64,000 bases of DNA from Paeniglutamicibacter kerguelensis (GTDB lineage Bacteria > Actinomycetota > Actinomycetes > Actinomycetales > Micrococcaceae): positions 2,790,001 through 2,854,000 of the forward strand of contig NZ_JAGIOF010000001.1 of NCBI RefSeq assembly GCF_017876535.1. Direction: 5' to 3'. A model generated the notes under the pieces. It was not told where the DNA came from. It saw only the letters and a list, made by a program, of their open reading frames with translations, and did no database searches. This document shows positions 53,030-61,914 of this stretch, piece by piece. The translations under genes were made by a program, and so were the position numbers. Numbering within the stretch: the first letter of the stretch is position 1; the number at the start of each line of letters is the position of its first letter.

Positions 53030-54043
53030 GTGAGCACCCAGGCAACGGAATCCACTGTATCCCTCTACCTTGACTACGCGCACCGCTGGTTCCATGGCCA
53101 CAGCCCGCTCTACGTCCAATGGGCCACGGGCCTGGCATCCGACCACGGGCTGCTCAACTTGGTCGCGGGGTTGCCCAAACCCAAGCGCCAGCCAAACCTT
53201 GTCTTTGCCTCCGCCCGCCATCTGGGCAGCGGGGACGTCGAGTTCGAGTCCGCCAGGACCTTCATGCTTGCGCGATGGCCGGAAATCGAGGCGGTCGTCA
53301 TGAGCCACCGCACACAAACCAATGAGGCGGGCCGCTGCGCCACGTTGCTGCCGGTGATTTCAATGATCTTCACCCAGGAACGCCGTCCCCTGGCCCTCAT
53401 CGAAGTCGGGCCCTCCGCTGGTTTGTGCCTGCTCCCCGACCTTTATTCCTATTCCTACGACGGAGCCGCGCCGCTGGGTTCGGGTTCCCCGCTGTTGCGC
53501 TGCACCACCACCGGAAACCCGCCGATTCCCACCGCCCTGCCGGACATTGTCTGGCGTTCGGGGGTGGACCTGAATCCTTTGGATGGGACGGACCCGGAAA
53601 CCGCCAATTGGCTGCGCGCCTTGGTATGGCCGGGTCAGGACACTCGCCTGGCACAATTGAGCCAGGCCCTCGACACCCTCGCGGCGCTGAAGGCGGGTTC
53701 GTTGGGCAGCGCGGCAGCAGCCCCTGGCTTGGCCCCGGGCGACCTGAACGAGCACATCGCCGAATTGGTCGAGTCCACACCGTCAGGCACGGTGCCTGTT
53801 GTCTTCCACTCGGCCGTCCTGGCGTACCTCGACGCGGCCGACCGGGCGCGGTTCGCCGCAAAGGTTTCCGCGTTGGATTGCCGGTGGGTGTCCAACGAAA
53901 ACTTCTTCATGGATGCTGCCCGCGATTCCCGGGCCTCGTCCGATTCCAACTACTTCACGCTGTCGCTCGATGGGGTTCCGTTGGCGCACACCGGGCAGCA
54001 CGGAGACGAGCTCCACTGGCTGCGCGGCGCTCCCACCGAGTAG
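53030..54043 (+). CDS. DUF2332 family protein
   Basis: A 337-residue protein matching the DUF2332 pattern: an N-terminal Y-A-x-R-W-F-H-G-H-S-P-L-Y, the segment T-Q-T-N-E-A-G-R-C-A-T-L-L-P near residue 94, I-E-V-G-P-S-A-G-L-C-L near 124, V-V-F-H-S-A-V-L-A-Y near 253, and a late E-N-F. The E-V-G-x-S-A-G-L motif resembles a Rossmann-type SAM site, but activity is unknown. The start is GTG with GAGGCGGG upstream. Confidence 0.87.
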   Translation: MSTQATESTVSLYLDYAHRWFHGHSPLYVQWATGLASDHGLLNLVAGLPKPKRQPNLVFASARHLGSGDVEFESARTFMLARWPEIEAVVMSHRTQTNEAGRCATLLPVISMIFTQERRPLALIEVGPSAGLCLLPDLYSYSYDGAAPLGSGSPLLRCTTTGNPPIPTALPDIVWRSGVDLNPLDGTDPETANWLRALVWPGQDTRLAQLSQALDTLAALKAGSLGSAAAAPGLAPGDLNEHIAELVESTPSGTVPVVFHSAVLAYLDAADRARFAAKVSALDCRWVSNENFFMDAARDSRASSDSNYFTLSLDGVPLAHTGQHGDELHWLRGAPTE

Positions 54044-54080
54044 CGTATTCCCGCCGATCAGCCGTGCAAGACTTGGCAGC

Positions 54081-54587
54081 ATGACGTCCACTTCAAAGGC
54101 GGCGCGCTGGAAGGTTCCGGATTCTGCCCAGATGGAGGCGTACCGGCCACTGGTTGCCTCGAGGTTCGCCAATGCAAGCCTGGGAGTGCAACCGCACTGG
54201 GCGCGGCAGGCGCTGGCACAGCTGGTGGACATGACGCTCGTTACCGAACTGGTTGCCGCGTTTTGCGGCGCCGGGGACTCGCAGCCTTCAGGGAATCTCG
54301 TCCCGTTTGGCATCACGGTGGCCGTCCTGGCGCTGGTGGTCCCTTGGCCCGTCGGGTTCCTGTGCCACCGCGGCCACACCCCCGGCACACGGGTCCGGGG
54401 GGGGTGGCGGAGCGGGTGGTTGATGTTCGCGCGGACGGTGCTCGCCCTGACGATTCCGGCCTCGCTGCTGCTTGACGTGTGCTCGGGTGGGCCGCCATCG
54501 GGAATCGTGGGGTTGTCCCGCGATTTCCACGTGAGCGTCGACAAGCGGCGTACCGCCGGGTTGCCCGACGGATCAGGGAGTCCGTAA
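54081..54587 (+). CDS. RDD-like small membrane protein
   Basis: A 168-residue protein with three hydrophobic segments (about 45-62, 73-95 and 112-131). G-H-T-P-G-T-R-V-R-G after the second and D-K-R-R-T-A-G-L-P-D near the end resemble the RDD domain (G-x-T-P-G-K, D-x-R-R-T). The first Arg of R-x-x-A-x-x-x-D appears as R-Q-A-L-A-Q-L-V-D. It is more diverged than usual. The ATG is seven bases after AAGACT with no Shine-Dalgarno. The function of most RDD proteins is unknown. Confidence 0.6.
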   Translation: MTSTSKAARWKVPDSAQMEAYRPLVASRFANASLGVQPHWARQALAQLVDMTLVTELVAAFCGAGDSQPSGNLVPFGITVAVLALVVPWPVGFLCHRGHTPGTRVRGGWRSGWLMFARTVLALTIPASLLLDVCSGGPPSGIVGLSRDFHVSVDKRRTAGLPDGSGSP

Positions 54588-54695
54588 AGGCTTCCCCAGA
54601 AGCTGTGCCCGCAAGCTGGATGGTGGCGGCCAGTGAAGCAACAGGACATTGCCGCTTGGCCGGATTCGGTTCGGGGCTCGCGCGTCCGGCGGTGT

Positions 54696-55880
54696 CTAGT
54701 GCGGCGAGCAGGCGCCGGTTGGCACCGGTTCCCGGAAGGCCTGGGCGTTGAGGAAGGCCTTGTCGATTTCTTCCAGTGCCAGCGCATAACCAACTTGGGC
54801 CCCGCCCTTTGCCTTGGCGAAGATCATGCCGACGACGCGGCCCTGGGAATCAACAAGCGGTCCGCCGGAATTCCCCTGCTCGATCTTGCCTGCCAACTGG
54901 TAGATGCGCAGCGGCGCCGGCTCGGCACCGTAGATGTTCTGGATGGAAATGGTGCTTAGTGATTCGACAACTGCACCCATGGCTTTGAATGAGCCGCCGC
55001 CGGGGAATCCGAGGAACGCCGCCGTTGCGCCACGCCCCAGGTCTTCACCACGCTCAAGGGGTTTCACGTCCAAGCCGGGCACCGCCAAGATGGCGATGTC
55101 GGAGACCGAATCGAAGTACACAACGCGGGCCGAATGCACCTGACCGTCCCGGGTTGTCACCGATGGTTCGGTGATCCCGGCGACCACGTGGGCGTTTGTC
55201 ATGACGCGCTCTGGGGCAACGACAAAGCCGGAACCCGATTGGTTGACGCCACAGGCAAAGGCGGTGCCGATGATCTTGACGACGGAGCCGGCCGCGGCGT
55301 TGACGTCCGCACTCAGCGAAGCCTCCCCCGGGACTTCCGCCGCCACCTGGGGTGCGAATGGTTCCAGGAGTTCGGGGATGGTTTGTCCCATGACCGCTGA
55401 ACGCGCGGAGGTGATGAGGTTGGTGACCGGTTGCGGGGTCAGGGTCTGAATCGTGCCGATGACCTTTGAGTCGGCAACCTGTTGGGATACCCACGGGATT
55501 CCCATGGCTGCCGCCGAGAACGCGATGGCGGAAATGACCAAGGCGGCCATCGCAGTGTTGGCCACGCCGCCCAAAACACGGTCAAATGACTTCAAAACCG
55601 GGAAGTTCAGCCATAAGCGGATTCTAGAGCCAATGGCGATGCCGATTCCCTGGCCGATCAAAATGAAGACCACGCCGGAGGCGACAACCCAGAAAATGCG
55701 CCACCCGGGGTTCGCCACCCATGTGGAGACCAAGGGGATTCCGAAGAACGCAGCAGTGCCGCCGGCAAGGAAACCAATGATGGCGCCAAGCGTGACGAAG
55801 AAGCCTTTACGCAGGCCAGAGGCCAAAAATCCGATCAAGGAAATGATGAGTATCAGGTCCAACCACGTCATTCCCCACAT
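54696..55880 (-). CDS. marP: MarP-type membrane serine protease
   Basis: A 394-residue protein. Four N-terminal helices (about 5-22, 29-50, 60-85 and 105-126) form a CvpA-like domain; the rest is a chymotrypsin-like protease with the triad His231 (T-N-A-H-V-V), Asp261 (S-V-S-D-I-A) and Ser338 (G-N-S-G-G-P). Cys210 and Cys391 could form the disulfide known in M. tuberculosis MarP, where the enzyme protects against acid and oxidative stress. ATG 55880 is the longest likely start; ATG 55871 also fits. It is divergent from the CRP-type gene. Confidence 0.93.
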   Translation of the reverse strand: MWGMTWLDLILIISLIGFLASGLRKGFFVTLGAIIGFLAGGTAAFFGIPLVSTWVANPGWRIFWVVASGVVFILIGQGIGIAIGSRIRLWLNFPVLKSFDRVLGGVANTAMAALVISAIAFSAAAMGIPWVSQQVADSKVIGTIQTLTPQPVTNLITSARSAVMGQTIPELLEPFAPQVAAEVPGEASLSADVNAAAGSVVKIIGTAFACGVNQSGSGFVVAPERVMTNAHVVAGITEPSVTTRDGQVHSARVVYFDSVSDIAILAVPGLDVKPLERGEDLGRGATAAFLGFPGGGSFKAMGAVVESLSTISIQNIYGAEPAPLRIYQLAGKIEQGNSGGPLVDSQGRVVGMIFAKAKGGAQVGYALALEEIDKAFLNAQAFREPVPTGACSPH

Positions 55881-56015
55881 TGCGTCCGGACTCCCACCCT
55901 CATACGTGCCTAATGCCTCGAACTCTTGGCATTCGGCAACTGTTCATCGTCCCGAGTGTAGCGGGCACGGCTGACAGTTCCCCGCGATTCTAACCACATT
56001 TAGGCCTAAAATGCG

Positions 56016-56031
56016 TGTGGAAGCTGTCACA
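56016..56031 (+). promoter_or_regulatory. Candidate CRP-family operator before the crp-like gene
   Basis: TGTGGAAGCTGTCACA matches the consensus TGTGA-N6-TCACA at nine of ten positions. It lies about 15 bases upstream of a -10-like CACAAT (56047-56052), near the -35 position, and so is suited to negative autoregulation. Confidence 0.6.
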
Positions 56032-56088
56032 CGGCCAAACCGTACGGCACAATTAGATGAGCGCTAACGACAGTTGACAGGAGATTTT

Positions 56089-56766
56089 ATGGACATCGAG
56101 GTATTGCGCCGAGCACCACTCTTCGCATCATTGGGCGACGAGGTGTTCTCTGCATTGACTGAAGAACTTACTGAAGTGGATCTGTCCCGTGGTGCTTCGG
56201 TATTCCGCGAGGGAGATCAGGGCGACCAGCTCTACTTCATTGTTTCGGGCAAGATCAAGCTGGGCCGCACCTCTTCCGATGGTCGTGAAAACCTGATTGC
56301 GGTACTCGGCCCGGGCGAGTTGTTCGGCGAAATGGCATTGTTCGATCCGAGCCCACGCAACGCAACCGCAACGGCAGTCTCCGAGACTCGCCTCGCCGGC
56401 TTGCGTCATGAAAACCTGCGCAAGGTCATCATGACCAGCCCGGAGGTTTCGGTTCAGTTGCTTCAGGCCCTTGCCTCACGCCTGCGCCGCACCAACGAGT
56501 CGCTTGCCGACTTGGTCTTCTCGGATGTTCCGGGCCGCGTTGCCAAGGCTCTGCTGGATTTGGCCGACCGTTTCGGCCGTCCGGCGACCGATGGCATCCT
56601 GGTTGCCCACGAGCTGACCCAGGAAGAATTGGCACAGCTGGTTGGTGCCTCGCGCGAAACCGTGAACAAGGCCTTGGCCGAGTTCGTGCAGCGCGGATGG
56701 TTGCGTCTTGAAGCACGCGCCGTGGTGATCTTGGACATCCAGCGTTTGCGCCAGCGCTCACGCTAA
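56089..56766 (+). CDS. crp: CRP/FNR family transcriptional regulator (Crp/GlxR-like)
   Basis: A 225-residue regulator. The cyclic-nucleotide fold spans about 1-120, with the phosphate-binding segment F-G-E-M-A-L-F-D-P-S-P-R-N-A-T-A (about 81-96), whose R and E residues fit cAMP binding. The C-terminal winged helix has E-L-T-Q-E-E-L-A-Q-L-V-G-A-S-R-E-T-V-N-K-A-L (about 170-191). No FNR-type Cys cluster. ATG 56089 is chosen for AGGAGA five bases upstream. It is the counterpart of Rv3676/GlxR, a global regulator. A near-consensus site upstream suggests autoregulation. Confidence 0.94.
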   Translation: MDIEVLRRAPLFASLGDEVFSALTEELTEVDLSRGASVFREGDQGDQLYFIVSGKIKLGRTSSDGRENLIAVLGPGELFGEMALFDPSPRNATATAVSETRLAGLRHENLRKVIMTSPEVSVQLLQALASRLRRTNESLADLVFSDVPGRVAKALLDLADRFGRPATDGILVAHELTQEELAQLVGASRETVNKALAEFVQRGWLRLEARAVVILDIQRLRQRSR

Positions 56767-56783
56767 GTCCCACAGCACAAAAG

Positions 56784-56822
56784 TGAGGCGGTGTTTCCCG
56801 GTTTCCGGGAAACACCGCCTCA
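56784..56822. terminator. Terminator between crp and the convergent NUDIX gene
   Basis: A perfect 18-bp stem (56784-56801 and 56805-56822) with a TTT loop. T-runs are weak. Confidence 0.8.
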
Positions 56823-56859
56823 CTGCATTTAAGAACGTCTTGCGCACCGGGAGCCGCGT

Positions 56860-57849
56860 CTAGCGCCCGCGCCCGCCTCCGCCGCCTTCGGCCGCGGTGG
56901 TGGTTGTGACATCCAAGAAAAAATCCTCGCCGACCTGTACCAGGTCGGGGTGGTAGCTCTTGAGTTCCCGGCGTACCGAAAGATACGCGACGGTTCCCCG
57001 CGTTGAAGCGATCTTTTCCAGGATGACCTCAACGGCCGGAGTGGTGATCATGCTCAGCGGCAGCCCGACGGTATCCGGCGCCCCGGCCGTGTCCCCGAGG
57101 TTGCTTGAGTTGCGGAAGGCAAGCACGTCCGAAGCAACCATCCAAGCAGCCCAGCCCCCCTTGCCTTGTAGCAGGGACGGTTCCTGGCGCACCGGCAGTG
57201 CGGCGGCGAAGTAGCGGGTGTCGAACCGGCGCAGGGCAAAGTTCGGGGAGATCCAGTGCGAGAGCGGACGCAGAAGGTCTGTACGCAGACCCAGGCCGCG
57301 CTTGGTCAGCACGCTCACAAAGGATTTGTCTTGGCCCGCGACGGCTTCCCGGAGTTGCATCCAGTCTTCACTGACGCAGTTCTCGACCACTGACAACTCA
57401 TCCGTTCCGGCGAGCAGTACGCCCGTTTCCTCGAAGAGCTCTCGGATGGCGCAGACAATATGGGCCCGCACCAGCCTCTGGTCGAGGATTCCCAGGCGTT
57501 TGGACCATTCCGAAAGGCTGGGTCCGTACCAAGGAATTTCTTCCTCGTCGCTGGCTTCGAGGCTTCCGCCCGGAAACGCGACACTCCCGAGTGGAGATCC
57601 GCCCGGGCGATATCCCAGATAGGTTTCCACGCCGTTCGGGGAGTCGCGGATCAACACCACGGACGAGGCCCTGCGCGTGGCGCGCGGGGTACGGCTGCCG
57701 TAGGAAACCCAGTTCTCGGCCGCGTCGTACTGCGTTGGCGGCAGCGGAAAAAGCCTACGCAAGAGCCCCGTGGACGGGACCTGGGATTTCACCACAGGTA
57801 CGCCGTTCACGGGGCCACTCGGATCATGCGGATTATTCAAACTCTGCAA
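56860..57849 (-). CDS. NUDIX hydrolase (NUDT19-like)
   Basis: A 329-residue NUDIX protein. The box is split as in NUDT19: F-P-G-G-S-L-E (about 92-98) and, some 35 residues later, A-I-R-E-L-F-E-E-T-G (about 134-143). The tail is Gly/Arg-rich. The start is uncertain. A TTG at 57849 overlaps the end of the ridA gene by 17 bases; a GTG 13 codons later is also possible. Substrate unknown; CoA derivatives are hydrolysed by related enzymes. Confidence 0.85.
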   Translation of the reverse strand: MQSLNNPHDPSGPVNGVPVVKSQVPSTGLLRRLFPLPPTQYDAAENWVSYGSRTPRATRRASSVVLIRDSPNGVETYLGYRPGGSPLGSVAFPGGSLEASDEEEIPWYGPSLSEWSKRLGILDQRLVRAHIVCAIRELFEETGVLLAGTDELSVVENCVSEDWMQLREAVAGQDKSFVSVLTKRGLGLRTDLLRPLSHWISPNFALRRFDTRYFAAALPVRQEPSLLQGKGGWAAWMVASDVLAFRNSSNLGDTAGAPDTVGLPLSMITTPAVEVILEKIASTRGTVAYLSVRRELKSYHPDLVQVGEDFFLDVTTTTAAEGGGGGRGR

Positions 57850-58309
57850 TCAGTTCAACTTCAACCGGGGCATCCAGCGGAAGTGCGGCAACGCCCACTG
57901 CCGAACGGGCGTGCACGCCCTTGTCGCCCAGAACGGCACCGAGGAATTCGGAGGCGCCGTTGATGACAACCGGCTGGCCGGTGAAGGAAGGATCGGACGA
58001 AACGAACCCGACGACCTTGACGATGCGGGTGATGCGGTCGAGATCTCCGATAACCGCCTTGATCGCAGCCAATGCGTTCAGCGCGCAGATCTGGGCCTGT
58101 CCCGCTGCAACCTCGGCGGAAACGGTTGCGCCGACTTTTCCGGTGGCTGTGAGTTCCCCGTTAATAAACGGCAGCTGGCCGGAGGTGTAAACCAGGTTTC
58201 CGGTGACCATGGACGGTACGTAGGCAGCAACGGGTGCGGCGACGGCAGGAAGCTCGTAGCCGAGCTCGGCCAAGCGGGCCTCTACTGCTGAAGTTGTCTG
58301 TTCTTGCAT
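57833..58309 (-). CDS. RidA family protein
   Basis: A 158-residue YjgF/YER057c/UK114 family protein, longer at the N-terminus than E. coli RidA. Core motifs are Y-T-S-G-Q-L-P (about 46-52), the segment with A-A-I-K-A-V-I-G-D-L-D near 88-99 and the C-terminal S-A-V-G-V-A-A-L-P (about 136-144) . The usual catalytic Arg (near V-R-V-E) position cannot be confirmed, so imine deaminase activity is uncertain. It lies 20 bases after the DUF4177-like gene. Confidence 0.88.
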   Translation of the reverse strand: MQEQTTSAVEARLAELGYELPAVAAPVAAYVPSMVTGNLVYTSGQLPFINGELTATGKVGATVSAEVAAGQAQICALNALAAIKAVIGDLDRITRIVKVVGFVSSDPSFTGQPVVINGASEFLGAVLGDKGVHARSAVGVAALPLDAPVEVELIAEFE

Positions 58310-58329
58310 GGTTTTTCTCGTTTCTGTAC

Positions 58330-58485
58330 TTAGGCCTTGGGGCGCTTCAGGTAAGCGACCGGTGCATTTCCATTGGGTCCGGGAACGACGGCAACAAGCT
58401 CCCAACCGTCGTCTCCCCACTGGTCCAAGATCTGCTTCGTGGCATGAATAATTAGCGGCAAAGTGGCGTACTCCCATTTGGTCAT
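58330..58485 (-). CDS. DUF4177-like small protein
   Basis: A 51-residue protein starting M-T-K-W-E-Y-A and containing L-D-Q-W-G-D-D-G-W-E-L-V-A-V, the D/E-G-W-E-L-V motif of the DUF4177 family. The function is unknown. The mRNA is probably leaderless: TAACGT (58498-58493) lies seven bases before the ATG. It is divergent from the PBP gene with 37 bases between the two start codons. Confidence 0.85.
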   Translation of the reverse strand: MTKWEYATLPLIIHATKQILDQWGDDGWELVAVVPGPNGNAPVAYLKRPKA

Positions 58486-58492
58486 AACCGAT

Positions 58493-58515
58493 ACGTTAGC
58501 GCGTCCTAGTAAACT
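58493..58515. promoter_or_regulatory. Back-to-back -10 boxes, DUF4177-like gene and pbp
   Basis: TAACGT on the minus strand (58498-58493) and TAAACT on the plus strand (58510-58515) each lie seven bases before a start codon that lacks a Shine-Dalgarno. The -35 regions must lie inside the opposite gene. Confidence 0.55.
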
Positions 58516-58522
58516 AGTGGGC

Positions 58523-60868
58523 ATGGCAGCTAAAAAGTCTCCTTTTTTTGATACAGCTACCACCCTCGGCAAGGTCGTTGCCTTCTTTGGGGTGAGCGCA
58601 TTATGTGGCGTACTTGCGGCAGGACTCATGGTTCCTGTCGCTTCCTTTGCCGGCAGCGGCGCCAAGGCAGGGTCCGAGATCTTCGATGCCCTGCCGGCGA
58701 GCTTCAAAGAGGAGCCGATCGCAGAGCCTTCGAAGATCCTGGCCTCCGATGGTTCGACCATCGCGACGTTCTATTCGGAAAACCGCCAGCCGGTGAAGCT
58801 GGACGACATTTCTCCGATCATGCGCAAGGCCATCGTCTCGATCGAGGACGAGCGCTTCTACGAGCACAACGGAATCGACGTGCGCGGCATCGCGCGCGCC
58901 GCGATGAACAACTTCACGAGTTCCTCGCAGCAGGGTGCCTCCACGCTGACGCAGCAATACGTGAACAACCTGCTGATCAACTCCGATGTCGCCAACGGTG
59001 TCGACCGTTCGCAGTTGACGATCTCCGGCACCAAGGACATCGCCGACAAGGCCCGCGAAGCCAAGCTCGCGATCTCCATCGAAAAGGAAATGTCCAAGGA
59101 CGAAATCCTTGAGGGCTACCTGAACCTCGTGCTGTTCTCCGGACGCAACTACGGCATCCAGGCAGCCGCCCAACGCTTCTACTCCGTCGACGCCAAGGAC
59201 CTGAACCTGCAGCAGTCTGCCATGCTCGCCGGCATGGTTCAGCTTCCCAACGGCTACAACCCGGAGAAGTACCCCGAACGCAGCCTCAAGCGCCGCAACA
59301 CCGTGCTGGCTGCCATGTTGCGCACCGGTTCCATCGACCAGGCCGCCTACGACAAGGCAGTCAAGTCCGGCTTGGGCCTGAAGCCAAGCGAAACCAAGTC
59401 CGGCTGCATCGCGGCCGACTCGGCCAACTACTTCTGTGACTACGTCACCAAGCTGATCACCAGCGACGATGCCTACGGCAAGACCAAAAAGGACCGCGAA
59501 AACCTGCTTTACCGCGGCGGCCTGACCATCAAGACAACCCTTGACCCGCGCTTGCAGAAGGCTGCCGAAAAGCAGACGAACCTCATGATCCCGGCCAACG
59601 ACCCGTCCAACATCGGCGCCGCAATCGTCACCGTTGAGCCGGGCACGGGCAACATCCTGGCCATGGGCCAGAACAAGAACTACGCGCCGACGACCAAGGA
59701 CAAGGGTCCGAACACCATGTACAATTTCGCCGTTGAATCGGCGATGGGCGGAGCCGGCGGGTTCCAGGGCGGCTCCACGATGAAGCCGTACACCACCATG
59801 GCCTGGCTCGAATCCGGCCGCAACATGTGGGAAACGATCAACGCACCGCGCAACAAGACTTACCCAGCGTCATTCCGTTGGAAGGCGTCCTGCCTGCCCC
59901 GCGGTTACACCACAGTTGGCGGCGGCTGGACACCAGCCAACGCTGTTGATGGTTGGGCCTCGTCCGGCACGGTTGACTACGGTCTGTTCAATTCAGTCAA
60001 CTCCTTCACTGTGTCCGAAGCCTCGCAGCTTGACCTCTGCGATATCGCGGGCGCCACGGAACGACTCGGACTGGTCGACTACGACCAGTACTACGACTGG
60101 AAAAAGGGCAAAGACTCAACGAAGGCCCAGCCAATCAACCCGGCCAACCCGTCGTTTGTCATCGGTTCCGCTCGCATCACCCCGCTGGCACAGGCGACCG
60201 CGTTCGCTACCTGGGCCAACGACGGCGAGTTCTGCGAGAACCGCGCATTGACCTCCGTGACCGATTCCAGCGGGAACAAGTACAAGGTCAAGCCCGTGAA
60301 GTGTGAACAGGTCATGAGCCCGCAGGTTGCTGCGGACATGAACGGCACCCTGAAGAAGATCGCTTCGCAGAAGGTTGCCAAGGGCCAGATCGGGTACCCG
60401 ATCGCCGGCAAGACCGGAACCAACAACGGCGCCAACTCGACCTGGTTCGTTGGCTACACCACCGGCATGGCATCCGCGGCCTGGGTTGGCCGTTACGACA
60501 AGGACCAGATGAAGGCCACCCAGGGCGTAACCGTCAACGGCATCGCCCGTCGCTGGGTTGACTCGGGCACTTGGGCCGCGCCGCTGTGGACCAACTACAT
60601 GAAGAGCGTCGGCACCCTGTACCCGGCCAATTCGCTCGGCCGGGCCACCCAGGCCCCGAAGCCGAAGCTCGAGCCGAAGCAGGAAGAATCGAATTCCAAC
60701 GATGATTCCTCGAACGACGACTCATCCAACGATGATTCCTCCAACCGGAAATCCTCGAACCGAGACTCCTCGAACGACGATTCTTCGGGCGGCAATTCTA
60801 AGTCCGACAACGAAAAGCCGGCAAAGGAAAAGCCAGCCAAGGAAGATTCCTCGGATAACGATGACTAA
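58523..60868 (+). CDS. ponA: Class A penicillin-binding protein
   Basis: A 781-residue bifunctional peptidoglycan glycosyltransferase/transpeptidase. One N-terminal membrane helix (about 16-37) is followed by the GT51 domain with A-I-V-S-I-E-D-E-R-F-Y (about 101-111) and G-A-S-T-L-T-Q-Q (about 139-146). The transpeptidase has S-T-M-K (Ser418), S-V-N (491-493) and K-T-G-T (630-633). The C-terminus has no PASTA domain but a Ser/Asn/Asp tail. ATG 58523 is preferred for the leaderless promoter. It overlaps the metallophosphoesterase gene by eight bases, as with the mycobacterial ponA2-Rv3683 pair. Confidence 0.94.
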   Translation: MAAKKSPFFDTATTLGKVVAFFGVSALCGVLAAGLMVPVASFAGSGAKAGSEIFDALPASFKEEPIAEPSKILASDGSTIATFYSENRQPVKLDDISPIMRKAIVSIEDERFYEHNGIDVRGIARAAMNNFTSSSQQGASTLTQQYVNNLLINSDVANGVDRSQLTISGTKDIADKAREAKLAISIEKEMSKDEILEGYLNLVLFSGRNYGIQAAAQRFYSVDAKDLNLQQSAMLAGMVQLPNGYNPEKYPERSLKRRNTVLAAMLRTGSIDQAAYDKAVKSGLGLKPSETKSGCIAADSANYFCDYVTKLITSDDAYGKTKKDRENLLYRGGLTIKTTLDPRLQKAAEKQTNLMIPANDPSNIGAAIVTVEPGTGNILAMGQNKNYAPTTKDKGPNTMYNFAVESAMGGAGGFQGGSTMKPYTTMAWLESGRNMWETINAPRNKTYPASFRWKASCLPRGYTTVGGGWTPANAVDGWASSGTVDYGLFNSVNSFTVSEASQLDLCDIAGATERLGLVDYDQYYDWKKGKDSTKAQPINPANPSFVIGSARITPLAQATAFATWANDGEFCENRALTSVTDSSGNKYKVKPVKCEQVMSPQVAADMNGTLKKIASQKVAKGQIGYPIAGKTGTNNGANSTWFVGYTTGMASAAWVGRYDKDQMKATQGVTVNGIARRWVDSGTWAAPLWTNYMKSVGTLYPANSLGRATQAPKPKLEPKQEESNSNDDSSNDDSSNDDSSNRKSSNRDSSNDDSSGGNSKSDNEKPAKEKPAKEDSSDNDD
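60690..60800 (+). repeat. Ser-Asn-Asp coding repeats in the PBP tail
   Basis: About seven imperfect 15-base units encode S-N-D-D-S with variants S-N-R-K-S and S-N-R-D-S. Third positions vary, so selection seems to act on the acidic, hydrophilic composition. Confidence 0.75.
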
Positions 60869-61826
60869 TCACATGGCGAACTCTCATCGCCTGGCCTCAG
60901 CGGTCTCACGCACAGCGCGTGTGGCCGCTTTGGCGGTTGGTGCGGCAGCGGCCGGCGCGGGAGTCCTCATCGGCTACGGAATGAGCGAGACCACCCGCTT
61001 TGGTGTCCGCGAGGAGACGCTGCCCCTGCTGGCTCCGGGAGCGGCACCGATCAGGATCCTGCACCTGTCGGACATCCACATGGTGCCGAACCAGGAGCTC
61101 AAGCGCCGCTGGCTCCATTCGCTGGCCGACTTGAAGCCGGACCTCGTCATCAACACGGGCGACAACCTGGGCCACTCCGAGGGCCTGGACTCCCTGCTTG
61201 CGGCTCTGGGCCCGCTGATGGCATTCCCCGGGGCGTTCGTTCCCGGATCGAATTGCTATTTCGCCCCGCGCCCGAAGAACCCGTTGCGCTACCTGCAAAA
61301 GCGCACGGACGCCCCGCGCAACTCCCCCAAGTTCCAGCTGCCGTGGCAGGAGATGCACAGAGCCTTCGGCGCCGCCGGGTGGGTCAACATGACCAACCGC
61401 AGCCACTCGATGGCACTGAACGGCACCCGGCTGGATTTCACGGGCGTCGACGACCCTCACCTGGAATTGGATCGCTTTGCCGGTTGGCCGTCGGGTTCGT
61501 CCACCTCGAACCAGGCGCCGCACCTTCGCATTGCACTCGCCCATGCGCCGTACCAACGCGTGCTGGACAAGTTCACCGCAACCGGGGCCGACCTGATTTT
61601 CGCCGGCCACACCCATGGCGGACAGGTCTGCATCCCGGGCTATGGCGCCCTGGTCACCAATTGCGACCTGCCGACCTGGCGTGCCAGCGGCCTGACTTAT
61701 TGGGAACATGCGGGGCGAAGCACGCCGATGAACATCTCGGCTGGCATCGGAACCTCGCGCTTCACCCCCATCCGCATTGCGTGCCCTCCCGAGGCCATTT
61801 TGTTCACGCTCACGGCCCGGGCGTAA
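60861..61826 (+). CDS. Calcineurin-like metallophosphoesterase
   Basis: A 321-residue protein with an N-terminal membrane segment (about 22-38) and a metallophosphoesterase domain: H-L-S-D-I-H (about 71-76), N-T-G-D-N (about 99-103), P-G-S-N (about 127-130, in place of the usual G-N-H/D), and A-G-H-T-H-G-G (about 251-257). This layout is that of membrane-linked YkuE/LpxH-like phosphoesterases. It starts inside the end of the PBP gene (ATG 60861; alternative 60873), so the two are coupled. Its substrate may be a lipid or cell wall intermediate. Confidence 0.88.
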   Translation: MTNHMANSHRLASAVSRTARVAALAVGAAAAGAGVLIGYGMSETTRFGVREETLPLLAPGAAPIRILHLSDIHMVPNQELKRRWLHSLADLKPDLVINTGDNLGHSEGLDSLLAALGPLMAFPGAFVPGSNCYFAPRPKNPLRYLQKRTDAPRNSPKFQLPWQEMHRAFGAAGWVNMTNRSHSMALNGTRLDFTGVDDPHLELDRFAGWPSGSSTSNQAPHLRIALAHAPYQRVLDKFTATGADLIFAGHTHGGQVCIPGYGALVTNCDLPTWRASGLTYWEHAGRSTPMNISAGIGTSRFTPIRIACPPEAILFTLTARA

Positions 61827-61914
61827 CCCCTCGGCTTCCGATTGAAGATTCCCAACCGGGCACTGTAACGTATTCACTGGTCAGTGACGCGCACGGTGGA
61901 ATGGGGTCGGAAAA

